Positions 47,070 through 55,199 of a stretch of 64,000 nucleotides of DNA are shown one piece after another. The notes beneath the pieces were generated by a model. The model had not been told where the DNA came from. It searched no databases and saw only the letters and a list, made by a program, of their open reading frames with translations. How positions within the stretch are numbered: the stretch's first letter is position 1; the number at the start of each line of letters is the position of its first letter. A program made the position numbers and the translations under genes. The DNA is from RPQJ01 sp963731105 (GTDB lineage Bacteria > Pseudomonadota > Gammaproteobacteria > Steroidobacterales > Steroidobacteraceae), in assembly GCA_963731105.1 (NCBI GenBank), contig CAVSUM010000004.1, positions 124,001 through 188,000 of the forward strand. Direction: 5' to 3'.

Positions 47070-49065
47070 ATGGTTAACAAACGGAAAGGCGGGGCCACGG
47101 AGCGGCTGGTCGCCTGGGCGGTCGGCCTGCCGCGCCCAGCGAAGCGGGCGATCATGCTCGCGGCCGACGGGGTGATGATCCCGCTCGCGCTGGCTACGGC
47201 ACTCTGGCTCAAGAACGGCAACGCGCCCGATGGCGTGGTGGCAAGCCCGTGGCTGTACGTCGCGGCGCTCGGCGTCAGCATCCCGATCTTCATCAAGCTC
47301 GGCCTGTACCGGGCCGTGGTGCGTTTCCTCGGAGCGCGCGCTTCCAAGGCGATTTTCACCGGCGTCACGGGCTCGGTGCTGATGCTGGTGCTGGTCAACG
47401 AGCTGCTGCTCGAGCAGCCGGTGCCGCTCACGGCGCTCGCCATCTACTGGGCGCTCGCGCTGCTGTACGTGGGCGGCAGCCGCCTGCTGGCGCGCCAGGT
47501 GCTGGTGCTGCGGCCGCGCGAGTCGGAGCGAGTCGCGATCTTCGGCGCGGGCGAGGCGGGCGCGAGGCTGGCGTCGTCGCTGTACGCCGGCCGCGACTTC
47601 CTGCCGGTGGCATTCGTGGACGACAACCGGTCGCTGTGGGGCAGCGTGATCCACGGCGTCGAGGTGTACTCGCCGGACCAGCTGCGCCGACCTCGTCAAG
47701 ATCTACGACATCCGCCGCGTGCTGCTCGCGCTGCCGTCGGTCAACCATCGTCGCCGCCGCGAGATCCTCGCCTCGCTCGAGTCGCTGGCCCTGCACGTGC
47801 AGACGGTGCCGGACATTGGCGACATCGTCGTCGGGCATGCCCGGGTCGAGGACATCCGCGACGTCGACGCCAGCGACCTGCTTGGCCGCGAGCCGGTGGC
47901 GCCGGACCCGCGGTTGTTCGACGCCTGCATCCGCAACAAGGTGGTGATGGTCACCGGCGCGGGCGGCTCGATCGGCGCCGAGCTGTGCCGGCAGATCGCG
48001 CGCCTCGGTCCGCGGCGCATGGTGCTGCTCGAGATGTCGGAGCTCGCGCTCTATAACATCGACCGCGAGTTGCGCCACCTGGTCGGCGCCGAGGACCGCG
48101 AGGTGGAGATCACCGCGCTGCTCGGCAACGCGCATCACAAGTACCGCATGCGCGAGATCATCCAGGCCTACGGCGTGCAGACCCTGTACCACGCCGCGGC
48201 CTACAAGCACGTGCCCATCGTCGAAGAGAACATCATCGAGGGCATCCACAACAACGTGATCGCCACCTGGTACACGGCCGAGGCCGCGCACGAGTGCGGC
48301 GTCGAGACGTTCGTGCTGATCTCGACCGACAAGGCGGTGAATCCCACCAACGTGATGGGCGCCACCAAGCGCCTCGCCGAGATCGTGCTGCAGGGCGTGC
48401 AGAAGCGCGGCAGCCGCACGCGGTTCTGCATGGTGCGCTTCGGCAACGTGCTCGAGTCGTCGGGCTCGGTGGTGCCGCTGTTCCGCGAGCAGATCCGCCG
48501 CGGCGGGCCGCTCACGGTCACGCACCGGGACGTGATCCGCTACTTCATGACCATCCCGGAGGCCTCGCAGCTGGTGCTGCAGGCGGGTGCCATGGCGCAC
48601 GGTGGCGACCTGTTCGTGCTCAACATGGGCAAGCCGGTGCGCATCGTCGAGCTGGCGCGGCGCATGGTGAGCCTGTCGGGCCTGACGGTGCGCGACGAGG
48701 AGACTCCCGACGGCGACATCGAGATCCGCTTCACCGGGCTGCGGCCGGCGGAGAAGCTGTTCGAGGAGCTGCTGATCGGCAACAACACCACCGGCACCGA
48801 GCACCCGATGATCATGCGTGCCATCGAGCACTCGCCGGAGTGGCCCGAGGTGCAGGAGCTGCTGCAGCAGTTGATCGTGGCGATGGGGCAGTTCGACGTG
48901 CGCGAGGCCCGCGAGCTGCTGATGCGGGCCGTGCGCGAGTATCGCCCGAGCGGCGACATCGCCGACCTGGTGTGGCGCTGGTCCGAGACCCACCGCGCGG
49001 CCGATGGCAAGGTGACCAACCTGCAGGCGCGGCGGGCGAGCAGCAAGCGCGAGACGCCGGGCTGA
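47070..49065 (+). CDS. UDP-GlcNAc 4,6-dehydratase, WbpM/PglF-type membrane form (one frame break)
   Basis: About 664 residues. Four N-terminal hydrophobic helices, a first nucleotide-binding half (AIFGAGEAGARLASSLY), then the catalytic SDR half: VMVTGAGGSIGAELCRQIARLGP, LYHAAAYKHVPIVEENIIEG, ISTDKAVNPTNVMGATKRLAE (the Ser-Met-Lys triad of long-form dehydratases, Met replacing Tyr) and VRFGNVLESSGSVVPLF. An extra base near 47688 splits the frame between the halves (QLR then DLVKIYDIRRVLLALP). It makes UDP-4-keto-6-deoxy-GlcNAc for the WbpV-like reductase. Confidence 0.9.
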
Positions 49066-49104
49066 GGCAGGCGGTACCCGACACGTTGGCGGCAGCCGCG
49101 GCGT

Positions 49105-49220
49105 GGGGTACTACTCGCCCGGCCGCATGCGCACAGCTCGTGCGCACGCCTTATGCGCACAGCCGTGCGCCTGCCGCGTGCGCACGAGCTGTGCGCATGG
49201 CGCCGGGAGGGTAATACCCC
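49105..49220. repeat. Palindromic element D1 (TGCGCAC dyads)
   Basis: Outer arms of about 44 bases (from GGGGTACTAC at 49105; to TATTACCCC reading back from 49220) are nearly perfect inverse complements. Each arm ends in a near-palindrome, CATGCGCACAGCTCGTGCGC, and the centre has a third dyad ATGCGCAC...GTGCGCC. A second copy is D2. It lies in the 233-base gap between the WbpM-like gene and wecB; I see no gene there. Confidence 0.9.
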
Positions 49221-49298
49221 GCCCTGGGTGGCTCCCGGGCCACAAAACCGCCACCTGGGCCACGATTTCGTCACCGGCTGCCCGTAAAATCCGCAGCC

Positions 49299-50510
49299 AT
49301 GAAGCCCATCACCGTCCACCTGATCGCCGCGGCGCGGCCCAATTTCATGAAGATCGCGCCGCTGTACCACGCGCTCGCCCGCGAGGCCTGGTGCCAGCCC
49401 CAGATCGTGCACACCGGCCAGCACTACGACGCCAACATGTCCGACGCGTTCTTCCGCGACCTCGGGCTGCCGACGCCGCACTTCCATCTCGAGGTGGGCA
49501 GCGGCACGCACGCCGAGCAAACCGGCGGCGTGATGATTGCGTACGAAAAGGTGGCGATGCGCGAGAAACCCGACTGGATCGTCGTGGTGGGCGACGTCAA
49601 CTCGACCGCGGCCTGCGCCATGGTCGGCACCAAATTGTGGATCCCGGTGGTGCACCTCGAGGCCGGCCTGCGCAGCGGCGACCGCCGCATGCCCGAGGAG
49701 ATCAACCGCCTCGCCACCGACGCGATCTGCGACGTGTTGTGGACGCCGTCGCCCGATGCGGACGAGAACCTCGCCCGCGAGGGCGTGCCGGCCGCCAGGA
49801 TCGACCGCGTCGGCAACATCATGCTCGACTCGTTCGAGATGATGCGCGGCGCCATCGAGGCCGACGGCACCCGCGCCGGCATGGGACTGCAGGAGGGGCA
49901 GTACGCAGTGGTGACGCTGCACCGGCCGTCTAACGTAGACACCCGCGAGGCGCTGGAGCCGCTGGTGAACCAGTTGCTGGCCGTCGCCAACGACCTGCCG
50001 CTGGTGTTCGCCGTGCACCCGCGTACGCGCAAGAAGCTGGAGGAGTTCGGGCTACTCGATGCCCTCTCCCTCTCCCCAACCCTCTCCCGAAAGGCGGGAG
50101 AGGGTGGCCGGAGGCCGGGTGAGGGTGTTGGTCCGGGAGAGGGTTCGCGCATCACCCTCACCGAACCCCTCGGCTACATCCAGTTCATGAACCTCGTCCG
50201 CAGCGCCCGCGCGGTGATCACCGACTCCGGCGGCGTGCAGGAAGAGAGCACCTATCTCGGCATCCCGTGCCTGACCCTGCGCGAGAACACGGAGCGGCCG
50301 ATCACCGTCAGCGAGGGCTCGAATCGGCTGGTGAAGCCGACCGACCTCTACGCGCAGGTGCAGGAAGTGCTGGGCGGCCGCTGGCCGACCGGCCGCAAGC
50401 CCGCGCTGTGGGACGGCCGGACCGCCGAGCGCTGCGTGGCGGCGCTGAAGCGGCGCGCCGGGAGCCTGATCGGGCGGCGGCCCGGCAGCTCTGCTAACAT
50501 CCCCGGCTGA
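49299..50510 (+). CDS. wecB: Non-hydrolysing UDP-N-acetylglucosamine 2-epimerase, with an internal repeat
   Basis: 403 residues, about 30 more than usual. AARPNFMKIAPLYHAL, HTGQHYDANMSDAFF, VVGDVNSTAACAMV, HLEAGLRSGDRRMPEEINRL, TLHRPSNVD and the C-terminal ITDSGGVQEESTYLGIPCLTLRENTERP are all conserved. Residues about 254-283, between LEEFGLLD and ITLTEPLGY, come from a CCCTCTCCC repeat that is inserted in frame in a surface loop. It interconverts UDP-GlcNAc and UDP-ManNAc, a possible substrate of the TviB/WbpA-like dehydrogenase. Confidence 0.92.
   Translation: MKPITVHLIAAARPNFMKIAPLYHALAREAWCQPQIVHTGQHYDANMSDAFFRDLGLPTPHFHLEVGSGTHAEQTGGVMIAYEKVAMREKPDWIVVVGDVNSTAACAMVGTKLWIPVVHLEAGLRSGDRRMPEEINRLATDAICDVLWTPSPDADENLAREGVPAARIDRVGNIMLDSFEMMRGAIEADGTRAGMGLQEGQYAVVTLHRPSNVDTREALEPLVNQLLAVANDLPLVFAVHPRTRKKLEEFGLLDALSLSPTLSRKAGEGGRRPGEGVGPGEGSRITLTEPLGYIQFMNLVRSARAVITDSGGVQEESTYLGIPCLTLRENTERPITVSEGSNRLVKPTDLYAQVQEVLGGRWPTGRKPALWDGRTAERCVAALKRRAGSLIGRRPGSSANIPG
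50062..50143. repeat. CCCTCTCCC hairpin element C2, inside wecB
   Basis: CCCTCTCCCTCTCCCC followed by the hairpin CCCTCTCCCG-AAAGG-CGGGAGAGGG, then GGGTGAGGG and GGGAGAGGG. The insert keeps the wecB frame open and codes for PTLSRKAGEGGRRPGEG. Confidence 0.9.
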
Positions 50511-50560
50511 ATCTCGGCCCCACGGCCAGGTAATTAATAAGCATTCTCAGGGACTTACGC

Positions 50561-51898
50561 GTGAAAGTTACAGTCTTTGGTTCCGGCTACGTCGGCCTCG
50601 TGACGGGCGCCTGCTTCGCCGAAGCGGGCAACCACGTGCTCTGCGTGGACATCGACGCCGGCAAGGTCGCCCGCCTGCAGCAGGGCGAGATTCCGATCCA
50701 CGAGCCGGGCCTCGACGAGATCGTGCGCCGTAACTACGACAAGGGACGTCTCAAGTTCACCACCAGCGCCGAGGAAGGCATCGCCCACGGCCTGTTCCAG
50801 TTCATCGCGGTCGGCACCCCGCCCGAGGAGGACGGCTCGGCCGACCTGTCGCACGTGCTGGCCGTCGCCGAGACCATCGGCCGCCACATGACCGACTACC
50901 GGGTGATCGTCGACAAGTCGACGGTGCCGGTCGGCACGGCCGACCGCGTGCGCGAGCGCATCGAGCACACGCTCGGCGAGCGCGGCGCGAAGATCGAGTT
51001 CGACGTGGTGTCGAACCCCGAGTTCCTCAAGGAAGGCGCGGCGGTCGCCGACTTCATGAAGCCCGACCGCGTGGTGGTCGGCACCGACAACCCGCGCACC
51101 GCCGAGCTGCTCAAGGCGCTGTACGACCCGTTCACCCGCAACCGCGAGCGCATGATCGTCATGGACGTGCGCTCGGCCGAGCTGACCAAGTACGCCGCGA
51201 ACGCGATGCTCGCGACCAAGATCAGCTTCATGAACGAGATCGCCAACCTCGCCGAGCGCATGGGCGCCGACATCGAGAAGGTGCGCGTCGGCATCGGCTC
51301 CGACCCGCGCATCGGCTACAGCTTCATCTACCCGGGCGCCGGCTACGGCGGCTCGTGCTTCCCGAAGGACGTCAAGGCGCTGGTGCACAGCGCCGGCGAG
51401 CACCAGTTCGACGCGCAGCTGCTCAAGTCGGTCGAGGCCGTCAACAAGCGGCAGAAGCAGCTGCTGTTCCGCAAGATCAACGCGTACTTCAAGGGCAACC
51501 TGAAGGGACGGACGATCGCGGTGTGGGGCCTGGCGTTCAAGCCCAACACCGACGACATGCGCGAGGCGCCGGCGCGCGACCTGATCGATGCACTGCTGGC
51601 CGCGGGCGCCAGGGTGCGCGCCTATGACCCGGTCGCGATGGGCGAGGCGAAGCGCATCTACGGCGACCAGGCGGGACTGCTGCTGGCCGACAGTGCCGAG
51701 GCAGCGCTCGAAGGCGCCGACGCGCTGGCGCTCGTCACCGAGTGGCAGGAGTTCCGCAGCCCGGACTTCGACCTGATCCGCGACGCGCTCAAGCACAAGG
51801 TGATTTTCGACGGCCGCAACCTCTACGATCCGGCGCTGGTGAAGAGCTTCGGGCTCACCTATCACGGTATTGGGCGCGGCGAACCATTGGTGGTTTAG
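50561..51898 (+). CDS. ugd: UDP-glucose 6-dehydrogenase
   Basis: 445 residues from a GTG. TVFGSGYVGLVTGACFAEAGNHVLCVDID, VDKSTVPVGTADRVRE, NPEFLKEGAAVADFMKPDRVVVG, catalytic Cys in GYGGSCFPKDVKAL, and GLAFKPNTDDMREAPA. It oxidises UDP-glucose to UDP-glucuronate with two NAD. It supplies the uronate epimerase at 20795. An AT-rich TAATTAATAAG about 25 bases upstream is a plausible -10 region, so it may have its own promoter. Confidence 0.96.
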   Translation: MKVTVFGSGYVGLVTGACFAEAGNHVLCVDIDAGKVARLQQGEIPIHEPGLDEIVRRNYDKGRLKFTTSAEEGIAHGLFQFIAVGTPPEEDGSADLSHVLAVAETIGRHMTDYRVIVDKSTVPVGTADRVRERIEHTLGERGAKIEFDVVSNPEFLKEGAAVADFMKPDRVVVGTDNPRTAELLKALYDPFTRNRERMIVMDVRSAELTKYAANAMLATKISFMNEIANLAERMGADIEKVRVGIGSDPRIGYSFIYPGAGYGGSCFPKDVKALVHSAGEHQFDAQLLKSVEAVNKRQKQLLFRKINAYFKGNLKGRTIAVWGLAFKPNTDDMREAPARDLIDALLAAGARVRAYDPVAMGEAKRIYGDQAGLLLADSAEAALEGADALALVTEWQEFRSPDFDLIRDALKHKVIFDGRNLYDPALVKSFGLTYHGIGRGEPLVV

Positions 51899-51918
51899 CA
51901 CTGGTGGTGTAACAGATA

Positions 51919-52053
51919 CCCTCACCCGGCCTGACGGCCACCCTCTCCCGCCTTGCGGGAGAGGGTCTCGACTCCCTCTCCCGCTCTGCGGGAGAGGGCG
52001 GGGTGAGGGCCTCGACTCCCTCTCCCGCCTGGCGGGAGAGGGTGGGGTGAGGG
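51919..52053. repeat. CCCTCTCCC hairpin element C3, three hairpins
   Basis: Outer CCCTCACCC and GGGTGAGGG ends enclose three hairpins of the form CCCTCTCCCGC...GCGGGAGAGGG. It fills almost the whole gap between ugd and the transporter gene and ends 14 bases before the transporter's GTG. Could act as a terminator or mRNA-stabilising structure. Confidence 0.92.
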
Positions 52054-52066
52054 TCTTGGAGAATCC

Positions 52067-53836
52067 GTGACTTTTGAAATCGTCGCGACGTTGCTGGTGG
52101 TGGTGGGCGTGCTCGTCTCGCTCACGTCCTCCCGTCTCGACACCGACGTCGTGCTGGTCGGCGCGATGATCACGCTGACGCTGCTCGGCATCCTCAAGCC
52201 CGACCAGGCGCTGCAGGGCTTCGCCAGCAACGGCGTGATGACCATCGCGGCGCTCTACATCGTGGTCGCGGGCCTGCGCGAAACGGGCGCCATGGCGTGG
52301 ATCTCGCGCTGGGTGCTTGGGCGGCCGCGCTCGTTGCCGGTGGCGCAGGCCAAGCTGATGCTGGTCACCAGCGCGCTGTCGTCGGTGATCAACAACACAC
52401 CGGTGGTGGCGCTGTTCATCCCGGTGGCGCAGGAGTGGGCCTCGCGCTTCGGCTACTCGATCTCGAAGCTGCTGCTGCCGATGAACCACATGGTCATCCT
52501 GGCCGGCATGTGCACGCTGATCGGCACCAGCACCAACCTGATCGTCAACAGCCTGCTGGTGAAGACCGTGCCCGACTCGGGGCTGAGCCTGTTCAGCCTG
52601 GTCTGGATCGGCCTGCCGCTCACCGTCATCGGCTTCGTCTACATCCTGGTCGCCTCGAAGTGGCTGCTGCCGGACCGGCAGAGCCCGGTGGAGCAGCTGC
52701 AGAACGCGCGTGAGTACAGCGTCGAGGCGCGCGTCACGCCGAATGGTCCGCTGGTCGGCCGCTCGATCGCCGAGGTGGGGCTGCGCAGCATGCGTTTCGC
52801 CTACGTGCTCGAGATCAGCCGCGGCGAACGCCTGCTGACCGCCGTCGGGCCCGACGAGGTGCTGCAGCCGAACGACCGCGTCACGTTCGTCGGCGTGGTG
52901 GACGCGGTGAACGAGCTGCGTCGCATCCCGGGCCTGCTGGTGGCCGAGGACCAGACCTACCAGCTCAACCTGCGCCACGCGCAGCGCTGCCTCGTCGAGC
53001 TGGTGCTGTCGCCGGCGTCGGCGCTGGTCGGCCAGACCGTGCGCGAGTCCGGGTTCCGCAGCACCTACAACGCCGCGATCATCTCGATCTCGCGCGAGGG
53101 TGCGCGGCTCGAGGGCAAGCTCGGCGACGTGCGGCTGCGCGCCGGCGACACGCTGCTGGTCGAGACCGACCAGGCCTTCGTCGAGCGACAGAAGTACAAC
53201 CGCGAGTTCCTGCTGGTGAGTTCGCTGCAGGATTCCGCGCCGCCGGATTTCGCGCGGGCGCCAGTCGCGTTCCTGATCCTGCTCGCGATGCTGGTGGTGG
53301 CCACGTTCGAGTGGGTGCCGCTGTTCCAGGCGTCGTTCATCGCCGCCGGCCTGATGGTCGCGACCGGCTGCGTGACGCTCAACGTCGCGCGCCGCAGCAT
53401 CGAGTACCCGGTGCTCGCCGGCATCGCCGCATCGTTCGCGCTCGGTTTCGCGCTCGCCGAATCGGGTGCGGCCGACCTGCTCGCCGGCTGGATCGGCGGC
53501 ATCGCGCGCGGCGACCCGTTCTGGGCACTGGTGGTGCTGTACATCGCAACTGTCGTCATTACCGAGCTGATCACCAACAACGCCGCGGGCGTGCTGATGT
53601 TCCCGATCGCCATGGCCGTGGCGCAGGACGGCAACGTGAGCTACCTGCCGTACGTGGTGGCGATCATGGTCGGCGCGTCAGCCGGCTTCATCACGCCGAT
53701 CGGCTACCAGACCAACCTGATGGTGTACGGGCCCGGCGGCTACCGCTGGAGCGACTACATCCGCTTCGGCACGCCGCTCAGCATCATCGTGGGGATTGCG
53801 ACGGTGCTGATCGTGCCGCGGGTCTGGCCGTTCTGA
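52067..53836 (+). CDS. SLC13/DASS-family permease with two RCK-C (TrkA-C) domains
   Basis: 589 residues from a GTG. About 11 hydrophobic segments in two halves; the anion/Na+ motifs SSVINNTPVVALFIPVAQEWA and TNNAAGVLMFPIAMAVA are mirrored, with GTSTNLIVNSL and TPIGYQTNLMVYGPGGY near their ends. Two TrkA-C domains (about residues 215-295 and 300-390) lie in the cytoplasmic loop, as in the sulfate/dicarboxylate SLT group. Substrate (sulfate, dicarboxylate or other anion) not readable. Confidence 0.88.
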   Translation: MTFEIVATLLVVVGVLVSLTSSRLDTDVVLVGAMITLTLLGILKPDQALQGFASNGVMTIAALYIVVAGLRETGAMAWISRWVLGRPRSLPVAQAKLMLVTSALSSVINNTPVVALFIPVAQEWASRFGYSISKLLLPMNHMVILAGMCTLIGTSTNLIVNSLLVKTVPDSGLSLFSLVWIGLPLTVIGFVYILVASKWLLPDRQSPVEQLQNAREYSVEARVTPNGPLVGRSIAEVGLRSMRFAYVLEISRGERLLTAVGPDEVLQPNDRVTFVGVVDAVNELRRIPGLLVAEDQTYQLNLRHAQRCLVELVLSPASALVGQTVRESGFRSTYNAAIISISREGARLEGKLGDVRLRAGDTLLVETDQAFVERQKYNREFLLVSSLQDSAPPDFARAPVAFLILLAMLVVATFEWVPLFQASFIAAGLMVATGCVTLNVARRSIEYPVLAGIAASFALGFALAESGAADLLAGWIGGIARGDPFWALVVLYIATVVITELITNNAAGVLMFPIAMAVAQDGNVSYLPYVVAIMVGASAGFITPIGYQTNLMVYGPGGYRWSDYIRFGTPLSIIVGIATVLIVPRVWPF

Positions 53837-53854
53837 GGAAGCGGATAGCGGATA
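53837..53854. repeat. Solitary heptamer half-element B3 (GCGGATA x2)
   Basis: GGAA followed by two GCGGATA units (53841-53854) directly after the transporter stop. The GGAA prefix matches the outer flank of B1. No facing copy was found downstream within 1.3 kb, so it looks like a decayed or half element. Confidence 0.75.
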
Positions 53855-53856
53855 GA

Positions 53857-54294
53857 TCAGGAGGGGCGCAGCAGTTGCAGTTCGCTGCGGCCCAGCCAGC
53901 GCTCGAAACCGCGATCGAATGTGACTAGGCGGGTGCCCAGCATCTGCACAGCCGCGGCGATCCACGCGTCCGGCACGTCGTTGGCGGAGAGGTCGTGATC
54001 GAGGGTGAGGCGACGCAGTCCGGGCCACTCGCGGCCGAGTTCGGCGACCTCGACGCCCGGGCTGCCGATTAATGAGTCCAGGAAGGCGACTGCTGCCGAC
54101 GCCGGCATCGGCTCCCGGAAAATTTTTGGATGAGTGGCGAGTCGCAGGAAGGACGACAGGACCATCGGCAGTACCGCGAGACGGCCGCCGTTCGCGGCCT
54201 CGACCACGGCCTCGCCCAGCCATCGGCTGGCCACGTCGTAGTGGGGGTGATCTACGCGCGAGGCGGCAAGCAGGACGTTGACGTCAGGCGTCAT
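53857..54294 (-). CDS. vapC: VapC-like PIN-domain ribonuclease toxin
   Basis: 145 residues. PIN-domain acidic residues: the N-terminal Asp in MTPDVNVLLAASRVDHPHYD, the Glu-like position in LPMVLSSFLRLATHP, and Asp pair in LSANDVPDAWIAAAVQ with TFDRGFERW at the end. Such toxins cleave tRNA or mRNA with Mg2+. It overlaps the antitoxin stop by 11 bases, so it is translated only after vapB. Confidence 0.85.
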   Translation of the reverse strand: MTPDVNVLLAASRVDHPHYDVASRWLGEAVVEAANGGRLAVLPMVLSSFLRLATHPKIFREPMPASAAVAFLDSLIGSPGVEVAELGREWPGLRRLTLDHDLSANDVPDAWIAAAVQMLGTRLVTFDRGFERWLGRSELQLLRPS

Positions 54295-54526
54295 CGTCGG
54301 CGGCCTCGGTCAGCGAGCGATTGGAAAGCGGGTCGACGCCTTCGATGAGTCCACCGCGGCCCTGGAACACGGCCAGCCGTGCCGCGGGTGGGCGGCTCGG
54401 TCCGCGCCGGCGCAAGCGCAGGCGCAGGCCCTCCTCGATCAGGGTGGTGAGGCTGGTGCGCTCGCGCGCCGCGAGGGCCTTTGCGCGCGCCAGCAGGTCG
54501 TCGTCGAGGTCGAGCGTGGTCTTCAT
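54284..54526 (-). CDS. vapB: VapB-like antitoxin
   Basis: 80 residues from the ATG at 54526. N-terminal ribbon-helix-helix type MKTTLDLDDDLLARAKALAARERTSLTTLIEEGLRLRLRRRG, then a Pro/Arg-rich toxin-binding tail. A longer reading from 54619 would cross the operator and is unlikely. The start codon coincides with the expected transcript start of a -10 box (TATACT), so the mRNA may be leaderless. Confidence 0.83.
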   Translation of the reverse strand: MKTTLDLDDDLLARAKALAARERTSLTTLIEEGLRLRLRRRGPSRPPAARLAVFQGRGGLIEGVDPLSNRSLTEAADDDA

Positions 54527-54533
54527 CGGCTCA

Positions 54534-54553
54534 GTATACAGAAATCTGTATAC
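54534..54553. promoter_or_regulatory. Operator/promoter of vapBC
   Basis: Perfect dyad GTATACAG-AAAT-CTGTATAC. The minus-strand -10 TATACT (54533-54538) overlaps it, so VapB binding would block RNA polymerase. The +1 predicted from the -10 falls on the A of the vapB ATG. Confidence 0.65.
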
Positions 54554-54650
54554 CGACTCCGGAGCCGGCTGCGCCGTCCCCGGAGGGCGCTTGCGTGGTC
54601 TGCGAGGTTCGGAAGTCATGTGCCGCGGGTGTGGGCGTTTTGTGGGGAGA

Positions 54651-55172
54651 GGGGGTAATGACTAGGGGGTAGGGGGTAGGGGAGGAGGTTGGTGCTCACG
54701 ACGGCGCAGGCCGGTGATGACAGCATTCAGGAGACGGCCGACTTCGTCGAAGCGACCGAGCACGGGGCCGAGCGCTGAGTCGCTCAAGTAGCCGATCTGG
54801 CGCGCGAGCTGCAGCTGGGTCTCCAGTTCTGCGAACGAACCACGGGCAATGTGCAGGAAGTGGATGAATTCGCGCGTGGACCGGCGTGCGGCCCCTTCGG
54901 CAATATTGGACGGAATCGAGACCGCGGCGCGACGCAACTGGGACGTCAATCCAAAAAGCTCGTCACGGGGCAGCAACTTGGACAGACGATGGACGTCCAC
55001 CGCCAGTGCCATCGCCTTCTGCCAGAGAATCAGGTCCTTGTGGTTCCTACGACGCACTTCATTCATGCGCCGAAGGTTAGAATCTGCGGATGCGTGATTC
55101 CTCTCCCAAATCTGCCGCAACTGCACGCTATTGCTTTCCGGCCCTACCCCCTACCCCCTGATCATTACCCCC
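54651..55172. repeat. Heptamer inverted-pair element A3 enclosing a four-helix-bundle gene
   Basis: Left arm 54651-54681: GGGGGTA, ATGACTA, GGGGGTA, GGGGGTA, GGG. Right arm 55142-55172: CCC, TACCCCC, TACCCCC, TGATCAT, TACCCCC. Same design and register as A1 and A2, but the loop is 460 bases and contains the whole body of the gene at 54662-55066. The left arm supplies that gene's stop codon. This is the only copy in the window carrying a gene. Confidence 0.92.
54662..55066 (-). CDS. Four-helix-bundle protein, S23/Avd-like (PF05635 family)
   Basis: 134 residues from the ATG at 55066; an ATG at 55126 is possible. The family hallmarks are clear: DLILWQKAMALAVDVHRLSKLLP, then FGLTSQLRRAAVSIPSNIAEG, EFIHFLHIARGSFAELETQLQLARQIGYL. 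Related ORFs occur in 23S rRNA intervening sequences and as the accessory protein Avd of diversity-generating retroelements; here there is neither rRNA nor reverse transcriptase nearby. The basic C-terminus ends PPPLPPTP-stop, encoded by the heptamer arm. Function unknown; nucleic-acid binding is likely for the family. Confidence 0.88.
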   Translation of the reverse strand: MNEVRRRNHKDLILWQKAMALAVDVHRLSKLLPRDELFGLTSQLRRAAVSIPSNIAEGAARRSTREFIHFLHIARGSFAELETQLQLARQIGYLSDSALGPVLGRFDEVGRLLNAVITGLRRREHQPPPLPPTP

Positions 55173-55199
55173 TTTCTTCTTCCGGCTGACCTCACAACC

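Noticed and set aside
51919..52053. Insertion sequence or MITE with terminal inverted repeats and target-site duplication
   Set aside because: The CCCTCTCCC elements lack a constant length and visible target duplications; they look like a palindromic repeat family rather than a classical MITE.
53837..54294. vapBC as a cargo gene pair enclosed by GCGGATA arms, like the four-helix-bundle gene
   Set aside because: Only the left half (B3) exists; no facing TATCCGC array is found on the other side of vapBC.
54651..55172. 23S rRNA intervening sequence, because of the S23-like protein
   Set aside because: No rRNA sequence flanks it; both neighbours are protein genes (vapBC and algA).
54651..55172. 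Diversity-generating retroelement, because of the Avd-like protein
   Set aside because: No reverse transcriptase, template repeat or variable repeat is visible nearby.
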